Assembly: GCA_947579605.1 (NCBI GenBank)
Contig: OX388311.1
Span: 29,514,951-29,578,950, forward strand
Origin: Athripsodes cinereus
Lineage: Eukaryota > Arthropoda > Insecta > Trichoptera > Leptoceridae
DNA length: 64,000 bases
Direction of reading: 5' to 3'
Shown: one piece after another, positions 1 through 10,999 of the stretch
How the letters are laid out: every line of letters starts with the position of its first letter
How positions within the stretch are numbered: position 1 is the first letter of the stretch
Translations under genes and position numbers: made by a program
Notes under the pieces: model-generated
The model's input: only the letters and a program-made list of their open reading frames with translations
Told to the model about the DNA's origin: nothing
Database searches by the model: none

Positions 1-135
1 TTTTTCCTCTTATTTTGCTAGCTTCCTCTATCACAGCTGCTGCATATAGGCCTCTCCAAAACTTATCCATTTTCTTGTATCTTGACTACGAACTCACTTC
101 TTTTCCTCTTTATCGCTTGGACAATATCATCCTCT
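1..135 (-). pseudogene. LINE ORF C-terminal remnant
   Basis: On the minus strand the first 135 bases read, with interruptions, as the basic tail of a non-LTR retrotransposon polyprotein. It ends in a W-I-S-F-G-E-A-Y-M-Q-Q-L stretch, and a similar tail (KAWMNMEEAYIQ) lies at 41.05-41.14 kb. The GEAY-Q-Q ending is familiar from RTE/CR1-like LINE ORFs. A stop interrupts the frame and the rest of the element lies outside the window or is lost. It is a dead fragment; the clade assignment is inference. Confidence 0.45.
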
Positions 136-654
136 CATATTTTGGAGAGTTTAGTTGGGTTTGAAAAAAGTTACGTTTCAAATAGATCTAGGTAATTTTT
201 ATTTAATTTTTTGGAATGAAATTAGATTTATATTTTTAGTATCAAAACCGGACAAATTCTTTTGTAGTAAAATGCCAGTTGAGAGTGAAATTAATTATAT
301 GAATTATGAAATACTTTGCCTTGATCACTCGTAAATGAGTGGATGACCTTAAAATATGAAATACTCAATATAATACCAAGTATTCAAACTATGAGTTGAC
401 GTATAACAAATTCAAATAAATTAACACTGTAAATGAATAAGTTTGATCAAGCATAAAGTCGAAATAATGTTAAGCGATGTTTGTGAGTAAGGTGTAAATA
501 AGTCAGGTTAAAAAGTTGGAATGATAGTTATTATTTGTTCGTGAATGAGGTTAAATATGTTATAAAAAAACAATGAGGTCGTGAAATATGTTAGATCTTT
601 GTGGCAAATTGTGGAATTAATAAAATTTATTATGAAATTATACTTTATCATCAC
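136..654. other. AT-rich DNA, nothing recognised
   Basis: Low-complexity AT-rich sequence with no open frame, inverted repeat or match to the repeat families found elsewhere in the window. Confidence 0.6.
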
Positions 655-850
655 GTCATATCCCACAAGAAATAATGGGCGGAATACAGCGCCCTTGAGG
701 TCATGCTATGAGTGAATGGCGCTTTACAAATTGGGCATATATATTCATAAGAAGGGTAGCCGACCAGCCGCGTGTAAAACATGAAAGCTGCCCTCTTAGT
801 ACCAACTAAAAAATTTGAAATCAGACTTACCTTATCGCTGAGGTTTATCG
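655..850 (-). mobile_element. Family C SINE-like element, partial and interrupted
   Basis: The minus-strand reading shows the family C 3' half: the ATGACGTGATGATAAAG-like end, a GGCTACCC block and the AGAGGGCAGCTTTCATG block. About 60 bases between roughly 685 and 745 do not belong to the family. Part of that foreign block (gcgcccttgaggtcat) recurs near 33.1 kb. The 5' third is lost, and the Harbinger-like element at 855 was inserted into this remnant or its edge. Confidence 0.55.
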
Positions 851-854
851 GTTA

Positions 855-1394
855 TGGGGTGTTCACATTTGGCGAATATCGCCAGGCGAATTTCAAAATA
901 TAACGTCAGGCGAAAAAACAAAATTCGCCGTACGCCCATTGATCGTCACACCTGTTCACACAGTCCACCGATTTAGAAACGATCTGTCAGATGCGCTTTG
1001 ATTTTGACACTGTTTTCAAAATGGCGGACGTCGAGATGGAGATCGCGAAGTGTTTATTTTTAGTCGAAAATGTTATAGTAGAGGTTATAAGGCGCCTTTT
1101 AATTAAGGAAACAAACGCCACAAACCAACAAAAAAGATAACAGCTGTCACGAAGCGGGAAACATTATAAAATTTATAGGTTATAAAGCTTTTACCATAGA
1201 TACGAACACTGCGCATATCTGCGCATGCGCGAATCGTTCAATCGGCCGAGAAAGTTGGAAGGTGGTCAACTCGAGACGATATCGTTTCTTCTGGTTTTTA
1301 TCGTTTCAGACAAGCTTTCATTTTGTTCACACGGTTCAAATGGCTGGCGATATTTTGGTGCCCTGGCGATATTCGCCAAAGTGAGAACACCACA
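855..1394. mobile_element. PIF/Harbinger-type MITE
   Basis: A 540-bp element bounded by inverted repeats. The left end tggggtgttcacatttggcg mirrors the right end, whose complement starts tgtggtgttctcactttggc; both continue with gaatatcgccagg. It is flanked by TTA on both sides (852-854 and 1395-1397), the 3-bp target duplication typical of PIF/Harbinger transposons. The interior is richer in CpG than the surroundings and repeats the CGCCAGGCGAA and GTTCACAC words, but holds no long open frame. The call of a non-autonomous Harbinger-like element rests on the terminal structure, not on a transposase. Confidence 0.75.
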
Positions 1395-1862
1395 TTAACG
1401 AGATTACGACCGATATAAAAACTTTAACCCCACCACTGGTGTCTTATAATATGTTGTACCCAAATAATTATAATACACCAAAAAGTACCCTTACATATGT
1501 AGCATAATTACCCATGTACCGTTCTTATAATGTCGGCTGAACGTATGTACATATTCTATCGTACAAGTAATATGAATGTCTAGTGCTTTAATACAATAAA
1601 TAACATCTGCTCTTGATATTATGAACAACGTTATGAATTATTCCCGTCATAAAACTCTCCAAAGTTAAACCAAAACAAAACTGAGGGGAAAATATCCACT
1701 CCAGATTCGTCAAATACAGGAAAAATTTACACAATAAAATTGAGTTGTGTCACTGGCAAATCAGCAATAATGATCACTGTGTTTGAACATAAATTAAAAT
1801 GTCAAAAATCCTGAAAAAGATGTAGTATTTTATCAGTTATAACGTATGTTTTTATGCTAAAT
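1395..1862. other. AT-rich DNA, nothing recognised
   Basis: No open frame, terminal repeat or family match was seen. Confidence 0.6.
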
Positions 1863-1995
1863 TATTTACTATTTGATGAGATGTCTATTATTTTATAAGG
1901 ATATTGTCAAACTCCTTTCATTGTCACTAAGGACATTGTCAACTCGAGATTGACAATGTCCTTATAAGACGAAAGACGTCTCACTAAATAAAATA
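1863..1995 (+). mobile_element. Penelope-like hairpin element (decayed)
   Basis: Two arms of about 45 bases face each other around ggacattgtcaactcg. The right arm reads TTGACAATGTCC, a short loop, then GACGAAAGACGTC, followed by a TAAATAAAAT stretch. The same TGA-N3-stem-CGAAA arrangement recurs in the hairpins at 16.5, 31.3, 58.6 and 62.5 kb. It resembles the hammerhead-bearing terminal repeats of Penelope-like elements, with differences from the CTGATGA core. The assignment is inference. Confidence 0.4.
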
Positions 1996-3049
1996 CAATA
2001 TAGTAGAAAAACATTTGTTTTTTGATTTCATTATGGAATTCGATTATTCGAATATTTTATTGGTATTTATTTTGTAAATCTCCATGTCTATTATTGACAC
2101 AAAAAAATATGTATTTGAGTTAAAAAAGCAAAATTTTCCACAGTGACGTAAATTTGACAGTAGTTTGAAAACGACATTGCATGTCAAAACTTAGGTTAAC
2201 GTTTTTAGACTACTAGTAAAACTCAATCAGATTTTTATTAATAAATAATTGATCTAATACTTATTATATCTAGCCTCTTGTGATGCTGATAATGAAATTT
2301 TCATATTTAAGGTGACGTTTCTATTGAAAGCATGACGAGAGCTTAGATGATGAGAGAGAAAGCACCTTGCGATAAATAAATAAAGTCACTGAAAACGATA
2401 AATAAAAAAAATATTGTAATAATTTACTCGGAAAATGGCTGAAATATGACATTTGTTTTACGTTGTGAATAAAACATGGAAAAAATATATTATTTGTAAC
2501 CATACCATAATATGTAATGTACAAGAAGTGTGTAACTCAAGTTCCACATGACTGAGGTATTTTTATCGTTTCATATTATTTACCTAAATCATATTGGAAT
2601 ATCGAAGGGTCGTGGTCATAGTAAACCAAAGATTTATATCTTCCATTAAAAATATAATAACTTATTTAGAACTTTCTTTATATGCATAAGATCCTGGCTC
2701 TAAAAAAGGTTATTTTTTGTTACCATAATCACTATGCCTTTTTAGAATTCACAGTATATATAATATGAGATGGATTTTGTTCTGAATTTTTTCTAACAAT
2801 GTTGATATTATAATATTTAAACGAAATGGTTATAACGTAGATATTTCATAGAGATACGGTCGTTGCTTTTCAGGTTTCGATGGTGTATACGGACGTACTT
2901 CATAGTCCCAAGCAAAGAATGCATAAATATCTCACTTGTTTCTAATGGCTTTCGTGTGTCATGTAAAAGAAAATAAAACTGAAAAAATGATCTAGGGATG
3001 TTAAGAAAAAATCTCGTGAAGTTTCTGGGAAAGCAAAAGACGCTATTTC
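1996..3049. other. AT-rich DNA, nothing firmly recognised
   Basis: Short open frames on the minus strand show no codon or domain signal. A fragment near 2040-2100 ending in tttgtaaatctccatgtcta resembles the terminal part of the palindrome at 16.44 kb and may be the outer end of the preceding Penelope-like remnant. Confidence 0.45.
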
Positions 3050-3195
3050 TTTTTTCTACGTTTTCGAGAGTCATGTAAAAAGCAAAGGTGTACGTAAAAC
3101 ATCATTTATAGCTATATAAAAAAATTAATTCAGCGACAAGGTATACCACCCATCTAGGCATAGAGAGGAAAACTTCTATATTTACTGCATCTTAA
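3050..3195 (+). mobile_element. Family C SINE-like element, worn partial copy
   Basis: Contains the family blocks in order: CGTTTTCGAGAGTC, TGTAAAAAGCAAAGGTG, AATTCAGCGACAAGG, and a GAGGAAAACTTCTAT block. The 3' end with its GTA tail is missing. Confidence 0.45.
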
Positions 3196-3274
3196 TATTC
3201 ATATCTGGATTTGAAATAAATCCAAATACCTCCAAACAAATTTGCAAAATGCTTTTGTTGCGAAGACGGAGAAG

Positions 3275-3355
3275 GTCGACAACAGGAGGAATCAAACCCG
3301 AGTCTCTCGATTTGAAATCCGAGACTTTATCATCAGGCTACAAACAACTTCAGTT
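3275..3355 (-). mobile_element. tRNA-derived SINE head
   Basis: The minus strand reads TAGCCTGATGATAAAG (A-box-like) followed about 30 bases later by GGGTTTGATTCC (B-box-like), the layout of an internal pol III promoter. It resembles the head of the family B copies but is more diverged and lacks their CACGACACAAGCTT body. Confidence 0.5.
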
Positions 3356-3691
3356 AGTTTACTGACACTATTTGTATGAGATGTCGTGATGGTATGGACT
3401 GTATGCATTATAGACTTCAAGGAAAGTGATAAAGTTGAGTTTTTTGACCGACGATTCTTGTTGGTAGTTAATAATGGGAATAAAACTTATGAAAATGGAA
3501 ACATATTTTATCAAAAAAATCGATTTGTGTCCGTGATTAAAGAATGAAGTGTTTCAAATTGGGCCGTTTTAGTTGATGTATGGATAACAATTTCAGAAAT
3601 ATTATTTTCTTTGGTTTTATTTTCAGAGCACGAACGCAATATGTGTAATAAATTTCTTATAATTTCACACAAAATTTAGTTATTAAAAAAA

Positions 3692-3802
3692 TTTAGTTGG
3701 AAGATATCGCAATCTAGCGATCAAAAAACGACATAATAGCATTGAATAACGTAGCTGATAGTTTTATGATATGTTTATAATTAATGCAGAGAAAAGAATA
3801 AA
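3692..3802 (+). mobile_element. LINE-A 3' tail fragment, worn
   Basis: Begins tttagttggaagatatcgca and continues through a worn version of the 3' UTR of the LINE at 4.8-6.1 kb (agttggaagacatcgcattt, then gataaactcgcc there), ending near gagaaaagaataaaa. A 5'-truncated retrotransposed copy. Confidence 0.5.
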
Positions 3803-3814
3803 ATTATCTCTATT

Positions 3815-3960
3815 TCTACCATCACTGCTTTTCCCACAAGTGGGTCTAGGGGTAGCCAGTAGACTAACTGCATGTAATAAACATTATAAATTTTCCCCTT
3901 TGCATCATTTAAAATAAATCATTCAGAATGGGTAGATTTAGCCTCGTCACTGGACTGAAA
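3815..3960 (-). mobile_element. Family C SINE-like element, 3' half
   Basis: On the minus strand: block around CATTCTGAATG, a GTTTATTACATGCAGTTAG block, GGCTACCCCTAGACCCACTTG, and the GTGATGGTAGAAATAG end. An extra few bases (tctaggg) interrupt the CCCCACTTGTGGG block. Confidence 0.6.
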
Positions 3961-4271
3961 ATATTGTATATTTTATGTTTTACACGAAAACCCATTACTG
4001 GACGATCTTTATTGTCAGACTGCATTTTCACTTTTAAGAGATGACTGTAGTCATGTGAAAGGAAAAATAAAAAAGCACTTAGTGCAAGTCTGATTACGAG
4101 AGTGAAAGCTTGTGAAAATCGGCTTACGATCGTTGCAGTTTCGCGGAAGCACAAAACAAAGTTTTTAATTTATTTATTTGACATGAATTTCCGCCAAGTA
4201 CTGTCATGTCGGTTGACAATATTGACCGTATAAAAATATATAAATTTGAGCATTTCACTCAGATTTAAAAC

Positions 4272-4330
4272 TAAAAGGGGATCCAACCAGATAGCACCCT
4301 TAAGGGCTGGTTGACAAGGATCCCCACGCG
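4272..4330. other. GC-rich hairpin
   Basis: An isolated GC-rich block in AT-rich DNA. An outer stem ggggatcc/ggatcccc encloses an inner stem accag/ctggt around atagcacccttaaggg. No open frame crosses it. It could be a structured RNA, part of an unrecognised transposon end, or chance. A second, perfect small hairpin (acttccacag/ctgtggaagt) lies at 4410-4438. Confidence 0.35.
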
Positions 4331-4438
4331 TCGAAGCTTCTGACCACACTTCTTCTATGTTCCTATAAAAATAGAAACAAGCACAGTGACTATCAATAAA
4401 AAAAAATAACTTCCACAGTTACATCACTGTGGAAGTGC

Positions 4439-4806
4439 CAAATATGTTTGTTTTATTTGCATAAATTTTACATGAAATTCTACCAAATATTGTCAGCCGA
4501 AAAACTAACTACAGTAATTGGTAGTATATTATTTCTGTTTTGTATTGTTTTCTTTATCTAGTATGCATTATTCTTTTGACTGTTTTGTTTTTATTAAATT
4601 ATTTGTAAAGGTTGATGCAGTAGTTTTTTTGTGTAAAATAAATAAATAATTAATTATCTTCTATCTCTGCTTTTTTTTAAGATCATCTTTTGCTAAAACT
4701 GTGGAAGAAGTTTATCAGAATTTGTAGAACTTAACGAAACGTATATTTGAATGGAATAATGAGAAACACTAATTTTCATAATTGTTCTTTCAAGCCCAAC
4801 AATTAA
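4439..4806. other. AT-rich DNA before the LINE
   Basis: Holds a weak direct repeat of 4171-4215 (acatgaa..tttc..gtca) near 4467-4500, otherwise nothing recognised. Confidence 0.4.
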
Positions 4807-6112
4807 ATGATTGATTTTGATACTCGTGTTATTAACATTGCGCGACATATTTCATGTCAATATCATCTATACGCGGATGATTTGCAGGTTTATACTCACT
4901 TTAAGTTAGATGACCTTGCAACTGCAATTGACTGTAAATCACAATGCCTAAAGCAAATTTCTGATTGGGCTTCCAGCAATGGACTCATTCTTAACCCATC
5001 CAAATCACAGTCAATATTTATAGGGAGCCACCATTTAATTGGTAGACTTAACAATATAAGGATACCTCCCACGCAAATGAATCACGATACAGTTCCATAT
5101 TCAAAAACGGTTAGGAATCTTGGTCTGATTATTGACCAGAGACTGTCTTGGCAACAGCATATAAATTCTATTCGAAAAAATTCTTTTATTCGTTACATAA
5201 TCTCAAAAGACTGCAAAGATTCTTGCCAGTGAAGACTAAGATCCTACTCGTTCAATCCTTATTAATACCGATCCTTGACTATGCAGACATTGCTTATATT
5301 GATCTTAATGAGGTTCTCTTGACTAAAGTTGAGAGACTTCAAAACGCAGGCATCCGTTATATTTTTAACCTCAAAAAAACTGATCACATAACCTCGTACA
5401 GAAACCAGCTGAAGTGGACCACCATACGTCAAAGACGTGATCTACACATTTTATGTCTAGTTTTTAAAGCTTTATTTTTAGCGTCCTCCCCTTACTATCT
5501 TAAAGTCAAATTCGAGTATCTAGCGAGTCATGGTTTACCCTTGCGATCTAACAGAGAGCGTCTTCTAGCTATACCAGCACACAGTACAAGCTTTTTATCT
5601 AACTCATTCCTTGTTCATGGTGCTCGCAGTTGGAACAATCTTCCTTCGAAAATCAGGATGATAACAACCTTTAATTCTTTCAGACAAGCTGTCAAAAATC
5701 ATTTTCTCTCATTGAATTTAGCATCTGACTCCTAAATCCTTTTCCCTTTCCCTATGCATGTGCACGCTGCAATTTAATATGTTATACTTTTATTATTATG
5801 TGTCCGTAAGTGCATTGTTGCTTGCATGTGTTCTTTTTCTTTTCTTTTGTTTACTTTGTGTTGTATTTTTATTTCTTTTATGACTGTTGATATGTAAGGG
5901 TGTATATAATATGTATGCATGTGTTTTTTTTTTTTTTTAAATTTTGTTTAGTTTTAGTTACCGGGTTAGTTGGAAGACATCGCATTTTAGCGATAAACTC
6001 GCCCTCTGTACATTGAATTTATAATTGTTATTTTTATGCCACTATTTCACTATGTAATATTGTAACCAATGTACAGTAAAGAATAAAATAAATAAATAAA
6101 TAAATATAATAA
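4805..6112 (+). pseudogene. LINE-A: 5'-truncated, frameshifted non-LTR retrotransposon
   Basis: Two overlapping open frames (4807-5232 and 5148-5735) together encode the second half of a reverse transcriptase. The first carries the YADD catalytic motif (residues 22-25 of the frame) and a W-A-S-S-N-G-L-I-L-N-P-S-K-S block. The second carries the thumb and C-terminal region with RQRRDLHILCLVFKALF and GARSWNNLPSKIR. A single-base shift near 5175-5185 separates them; the shared HINSIRK/KFYSKKFF overlap marks the point. RT motifs A and B, the endonuclease and ORF1 are missing. The 3' UTR (5736-6090) includes agttggaagacatcgcattt and ends in an (AAAT)n tail, as expected for target-primed retrotransposition. 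The C-terminal pattern resembles jockey/CR1-group LINEs; the clade is inference. It cannot make an active enzyme. Confidence 0.85.
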
Positions 6113-7040
6113 TATATATTTGTAATTGTGAATTATTATTGATCAAATCGTTTCGCACGGGTAATTTTACAAATTAACATATTGGGAAACATTATTGTTA
6201 CGCTAAATGAAATGAGAAGATATGTTTTACTAGTGGCGTGTCTTCATAATATATGTAAGCCCAAAAGCCGAGATTAAGCTGAGCTTTTTAAGCTTTAAAG
6301 TAATAAATAGACGAAATAAGAACCTATACGCAATAACGATTCAAGAATTTAAAATTTTGAGCCACACCGTTTACTCGAGTTCTTTCGTTATGTGTGACAT
6401 TATTGTACCTCAATACATTTATGGCTAATATAAAGGCCAATTGAAAGAGCCCAGCACATGTCCGCCCTGTAGGATCTAGTTAACAATATCTTGCCATTTA
6501 ATCCTCTGGCGGCCACGACTTTGACCACCATTTCTCTCTCTTATAAAATATGTTGTACTGGATATATTATGGTAATTTCAGAGGCCTTAAGAGAAAATTA
6601 TACAGAACTAAGCGACATTGATAATTTTAAAATATTTATTCGGCGACTAAATTAACAATAAAATATTAATTATTGCCTTTTTGCGTCACTTACAAATGAT
6701 TTATACAATAATTAAATAAAATTAATTATGATTAATATCCGTATTTAGCAACTTCCAAAAAGGTTAATTCATTATTTATTTCACTATGGCGTTTAAAATG
6801 CAGTTGAATTCAAACAGTGCCATATTATCAAAGTATACAAATAAAATTTTAGGAAATGGTTTTTAGTTTCGCACAAAGTCCCAGGCAAATAATAAATCTT
6901 CTGCTCTTTTTATTACGTTTTCAAGTATCCTGTTGTTGACAAGCATTTGTAAAATATTAAATGAATCATAATTATTATTTAAAATTAAATTAAACTATGA
7001 GATGTGTTACCAATTCTAAATGTGCTTTTTTATCGGTATT
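6113..7040. other. AT-rich DNA, nothing recognised
   Basis: No open frame longer than chance and no match to repeat families seen in the window. Confidence 0.55.
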
Positions 7041-7044
7041 GAGG

Positions 7045-7100
7045 TATCGGTACAGTCTGCTGGCTGCTTTACTCGAGGAAAATGCCGTGATGGTATACAT
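7045..7100 (+). mobile_element. Family C SINE-like element, 3' end only
   Basis: Reads GGTACAGTCTGCTGGCTGC then AATGCCGTGATGGTATACAT, the last 50 or so bases of family C without the rest. This is a severely 5'-truncated copy, a form typical of LINE-driven insertion. Confidence 0.55.
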
Positions 7101-7869
7101 ACTCGTATATAGATAGAAAAGGTATTTCTGATTCAAATTTTCTCGTTGAATATCACACAATATTTCTTCATTTTCATTTTGTGAACTAATGATAAAATAT
7201 AATGTTATGTAGGTTTCTTTTATCCGACGCTCTGGATGGTTTATATGCCATGTTTGACGAATACTTTAATAAGAGATTTTATAAAACATTCACTAACTTT
7301 TATAAATTAAACCCATTCTGTTTCTTTTCTTAAGTTCTGACACAATGTTTAATGGAAAAGTTTTAGAAAATCATCTTTTATTAACCTGTTGGGCAATTTT
7401 TAGTACGAAATGATAGTGAATTGTCCTTATTCGTCTTTCTTCGTCTTTTTTTAAATAAAATTCAAGACAATAATATCACGTTGCCTTGATCTGGCTACGT
7501 GCTCAAAAGAACGCAAATAAGGTAGAAATAATTAATACATACATAGATGTGGAAACTTTAAATTTTTAATTTGGCTCCTAGTTACAAAGAAAACCTCTAT
7601 TTTCATTTAAACCGCAACCATAATAATATCTAGAATTACCCTTAATTTCGGTGCCACACCTCCACGGCTCTGCTCCTGTGCGGTTTCGTAAATACGGTTT
7701 CGCAAAATATGGATCCAGTACGGTTTTAATTACGGATTCGGGGTATCGAATACATCTATCGTTATTAGGCATAATTTAAATGAGAATACAAGTTGTTCCG
7801 GAAAGGATTGGCTTCTTATTTTTTAATAGCGCCGTTTTTTAATAGATGCTATATAAGAGAACATGCGAT
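7101..7869. other. Unassigned DNA with scattered cggttt words
   Basis: Mostly AT-rich and unremarkable. Around 7675-7745 the words tacggtttcg and tacggttttaattacgg recur and look like outlying, diverged pieces of the tandem array at 8.17-8.66 kb. The open frame at 7578-7772 (minus) comes from this repeat-like sequence and shows no domain. Confidence 0.4.
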
Positions 7870-8112
7870 GCGCGAAAATCATGTAAAGATCTTCTTTATT
7901 AAGTTCAGAAGTCATGCAAAGATCTGCTTCATTTAGTTCAAAAGCCACATAAGGATCTTCTTCATTTACATAGTTAAAAAGTCATGTAAAGATATTTTTT
8001 TAATTTATTATAAAATATAGAAATACAATCATCTTCATTTAGTTCAAAAATCATGTAAAGATCCTCTTCCATTAGTTCAAAAGTCACGTTAAGATGTTCA
8101 AAACCGTTAAAT
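7870..8112. repeat. Degenerate tandem repeat, about 36-40 bp unit
   Basis: About five copies of a unit reading roughly catgtaaagatcttcttcat then ttagttcaaaagt, at 7880, 7913, 7948, 7988 and 8050, with a final partial one at 8085. One copy is stretched by an AT-rich insertion at 7990-8030. No coding role is visible. Confidence 0.75.
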
Positions 8113-8169
8113 TAACCATTTTTAATGATATTTGGTAGTCCTGAAACCAGACACCATATATAATAATAT

Positions 8170-8660
8170 TCGCACAATTGCAGTTTTGCATCACGGTTTT
8201 ATGTGAATCTGCTAATGTTTGCGAAATACGGTTCCGTATTCATGGTTTTATATAAGTATGCTAACGTTCACGAAATGCTGTATTGCGTTTACGGTTTTAT
8301 AATTGTGAGTGTGCGTCTCTTTGCGATATTCGATTCCGTATTCACGGCTTTATATAAGTCTTCTTTCTTTCTTTTTCCTCGAGGCAAGGCACCCGATACC
8401 GAGTGAATTATATGGTTTTATATAAGTATGTAAACGTTCGCGAAATGTTGTATCGCGTTTACGGTTTTATAATTATTGTGAGTGTGCGTCTCTTTGCGAT
8501 ATTCGATTCCGTATTCACGGTTTTATATAAGTATGTAAACGTTTGCGAAATGCTGTATCGCGTTAACGGTTTTATAATTATTGTGAGTGTGCGTCCCTTT
8601 GCGAGACACGATTTCGTATTCACGGTTTCATACTAAGAGTGTGCTAATGTTTGTGAATTG
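8170..8660. repeat. Compound tandem repeat, 102-105 bp period
   Basis: The word ggttttatataagtatg (or ggctttatataag) starts at 8244, 8346, 8414 and 8519, giving periods of 102 and 105 bp once a 68-bp interruption (8355-8412, tcttctttctttc... to ...gtgaattatat) is allowed for. Each unit holds two related half-units of about 52 bp: one with tacggttttataatt, one with cacggttttatataag. Because 105 is a multiple of three, the array stays open in one frame and produces artificial ORFs at 8203-8406 and 8403-8636. It is better read as a satellite-like array than as a gene. Confidence 0.8.
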
Positions 8661-9080
8661 AGGATTCTATCTACATTTTCCACGTTGCAGGTATAATTAA
8701 AATGATTTACGTAATCCTTCTAAGTGTGTTCTTTATATTACGATGACCGTAGCGAAAAGTATTATTATTTAGATTTTCCTTACAGGTTTAACTATACATT
8801 ATTATTCTTCAGCATTAAAACTCGAATTAAATGAGAAATTTCATCTACAAGTAGACAGAGTATTCTAAAGATATGTTCACATTATCCTTTAAAAATAAAA
8901 ATATTTAAATAAATTTAAATCCATCTATAAAAATCTAAGTATCTCCACAAGTAGATTTTGCAGTCGTTAGATGTAATAAACACGCCAGTCGTTCTCTTAG
9001 TGTCAACAAAAGCTTAAGATTGGGTGGAAAACTTTAATGCTAAACTTTTTACATTTTACAAACACGTAAACATTTTAAAC
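8661..9080. other. AT-rich DNA, nothing recognised
   Basis: No open frame, inverted repeat or repeat-family match. Confidence 0.55.
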
Positions 9081-9349
9081 TACCTATTACTATTATACCA
9101 TCACGGCATATCGTACAAGTGTGGTAGCCAGCAGATCAGCTACATATAATAAACACGGAAGCTGTTGTTCTATCCATGCCAATATATATGTAATATATAA
9201 AAAATTGACATTCAGGATGGGTGGAAAACCTCACCGCTAAATTTAAGATGTAAAATGTCTTAATTTTTCAAACGCCTGCCTTTTACAGGACACACGAAAA
9301 CTTACGGAGAAGAGTGGGAGACCAATTATTTATCGGATGCTCCACGGGA
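9081..9349 (-). mobile_element. Family C SINE-like element, near full length
   Basis: On the minus strand it starts TTTCCCGTGGAGCATCCG and runs through the CTCCCACTCTTCTCCGTAAG, TTTCGTGTGTCCTGTAAAAG, GGTGAGGTTTTCCACCCATC and GGCTACCACACTTGTACG blocks to TGCCGTGATGGTATAATAG, then a degraded TAGTA tail. The length (about 265 bp) and both ends agree with the copies at 35.94 and 37.75 kb. No tRNA-like A and B boxes are evident, so the promoter type is unknown. No open frame. Confidence 0.8.
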
Positions 9350-9704
9350 AACATGTAAATTGTCTTTCTTACATACACTTAACTCTTTATATTTTCTACA
9401 ACACTTGCCTTGCCTTTTTCAGGACATTCCAAGATGTATGAAAAAGAGTGCAAGTGAAACATGAGTGAAAATAATATAAGTTTATCTAATCTCGTACTTT
9501 TGAATTGTAAAAAGTTTTGAATAATCGTTAAGAATTTTATAAGAAAAATAAACTAATTTGATTTTATCTATTCCATTGTAAACAAGGCATTACAATTATT
9601 ATTTTGTTTACTTTTATTATTTTCTAGAAACACTCCGTTAGGGTGACTTTGCAGAAATATAATTACTTATATTTAGTGCTATGATAGTAGTAAGAACAAT
9701 AATA
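9350..9704. other. AT-rich DNA, nothing recognised
   Basis: Spacer between the family C copy and the Helitron; around 9395-9445 a few words (ttgccttttt..aggacattc, gaaaaagagtg) look like a very worn second family C fragment. Confidence 0.4.
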
Positions 9705-10999
9705 TCTAATATATAAAAGGAAGTCGTGTGTGTTACAACACTTATAACTCAAGAATGGCTGTACCGATTTGAATGATCTCTGATTTGTTGTATTCTTCTC
9801 CGCCCGGAATAAACTATAGGCTATTAAAACATCTTACAAATTCACGGGAAGAAAGAATATGAAGAAAATTATTTACGCCATACATTTTTAATTTCAAAAA
9901 TAAAAACAATATGGAGAGTTATTGCGCTGTTAGCGCCCCCACGTCGCCTGTTGCATTGTGCTAAAATAATCCGTAGGTTCTGCTATATTAGGAACCAAAT
10001 TACTATAACTAATATGAACGAAATGTGTACTAATATTTGTTTACTATAATTCGGTTGTTACATGGCAATAGGTTGTATCTCACTAAAACATAATTTTACA
10101 GGAGAGCAAAAACAAAGTTTGCAAAAGAGATATTTCAACCAAATTTCGAGCATTATATATCAAAATGAAGGTAATTATTATTTCTACAAGATAGATGTAA
10201 CATTCTCTTAATAATTTCTTCTACAAGATGTATGTAACATTCACTAAATAATTTCTTGCAGTTTAAAAATATTTGAGATTTTTTGCCATGTTGATGAAAA
10301 CAATCTTTCTACATGTCAATAAGTTACGTCTTTTCTCTCTTTATTCTGACTATAATGAGACATATCCTTTTGCCACATCAAATATTACACTATTTTGAGC
10401 ATTTTATGGACAACAACAACATTAACAAACTTGAAAACGCAAAAAATGCGAGATACAACCTATTGCCATGTAACTACCGAATTATTCGACTAATATTTAT
10501 GTATCGATAGGTCTTCTGTCACATAAATGTGGACGTGCACAGATAATATTTGAAATTGTATTTTATTTTTGCAGATGGAAAATTATTATTGAACCAAAAA
10601 TTGTGCTATTAAAGATGAAAATAAGAATGTGTTCATGTAGGTAGTTCTGATGCAAGATTGTGTAGTGAAATTTGCAGACAGAGAAGAAAAATTACGAAGA
10701 AAATTATTTACGCCATACATTTTTAATTTCAATAAAAAATGCAATATGGAGAATTATACAAAATCAACAATGAAGTTTTTTTACATTCTCAAATTAGAAT
10801 CGTTATCCATACAATTTAACATCTGTAGTTCTGATATTTCAATTTTTAAAAAATCATGGAAAGAATTTTTATTAATTTTAAATGAATAGGTAAAATCTAC
10901 CTGAAAAAAAAATTAGTACCTACATAATTATATTACGTACTGCAGATAATTTATAAACAAATCTGAGTTAAGTTAATTGTTCAACATAAATTGTTCATG

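Noticed and set aside
8203..8636. Two plus-strand ORFs with repeated peptide blocks
   Set aside because: They arise from the tandem array, whose period is a multiple of three; no start context, domain or codon bias supports a gene.
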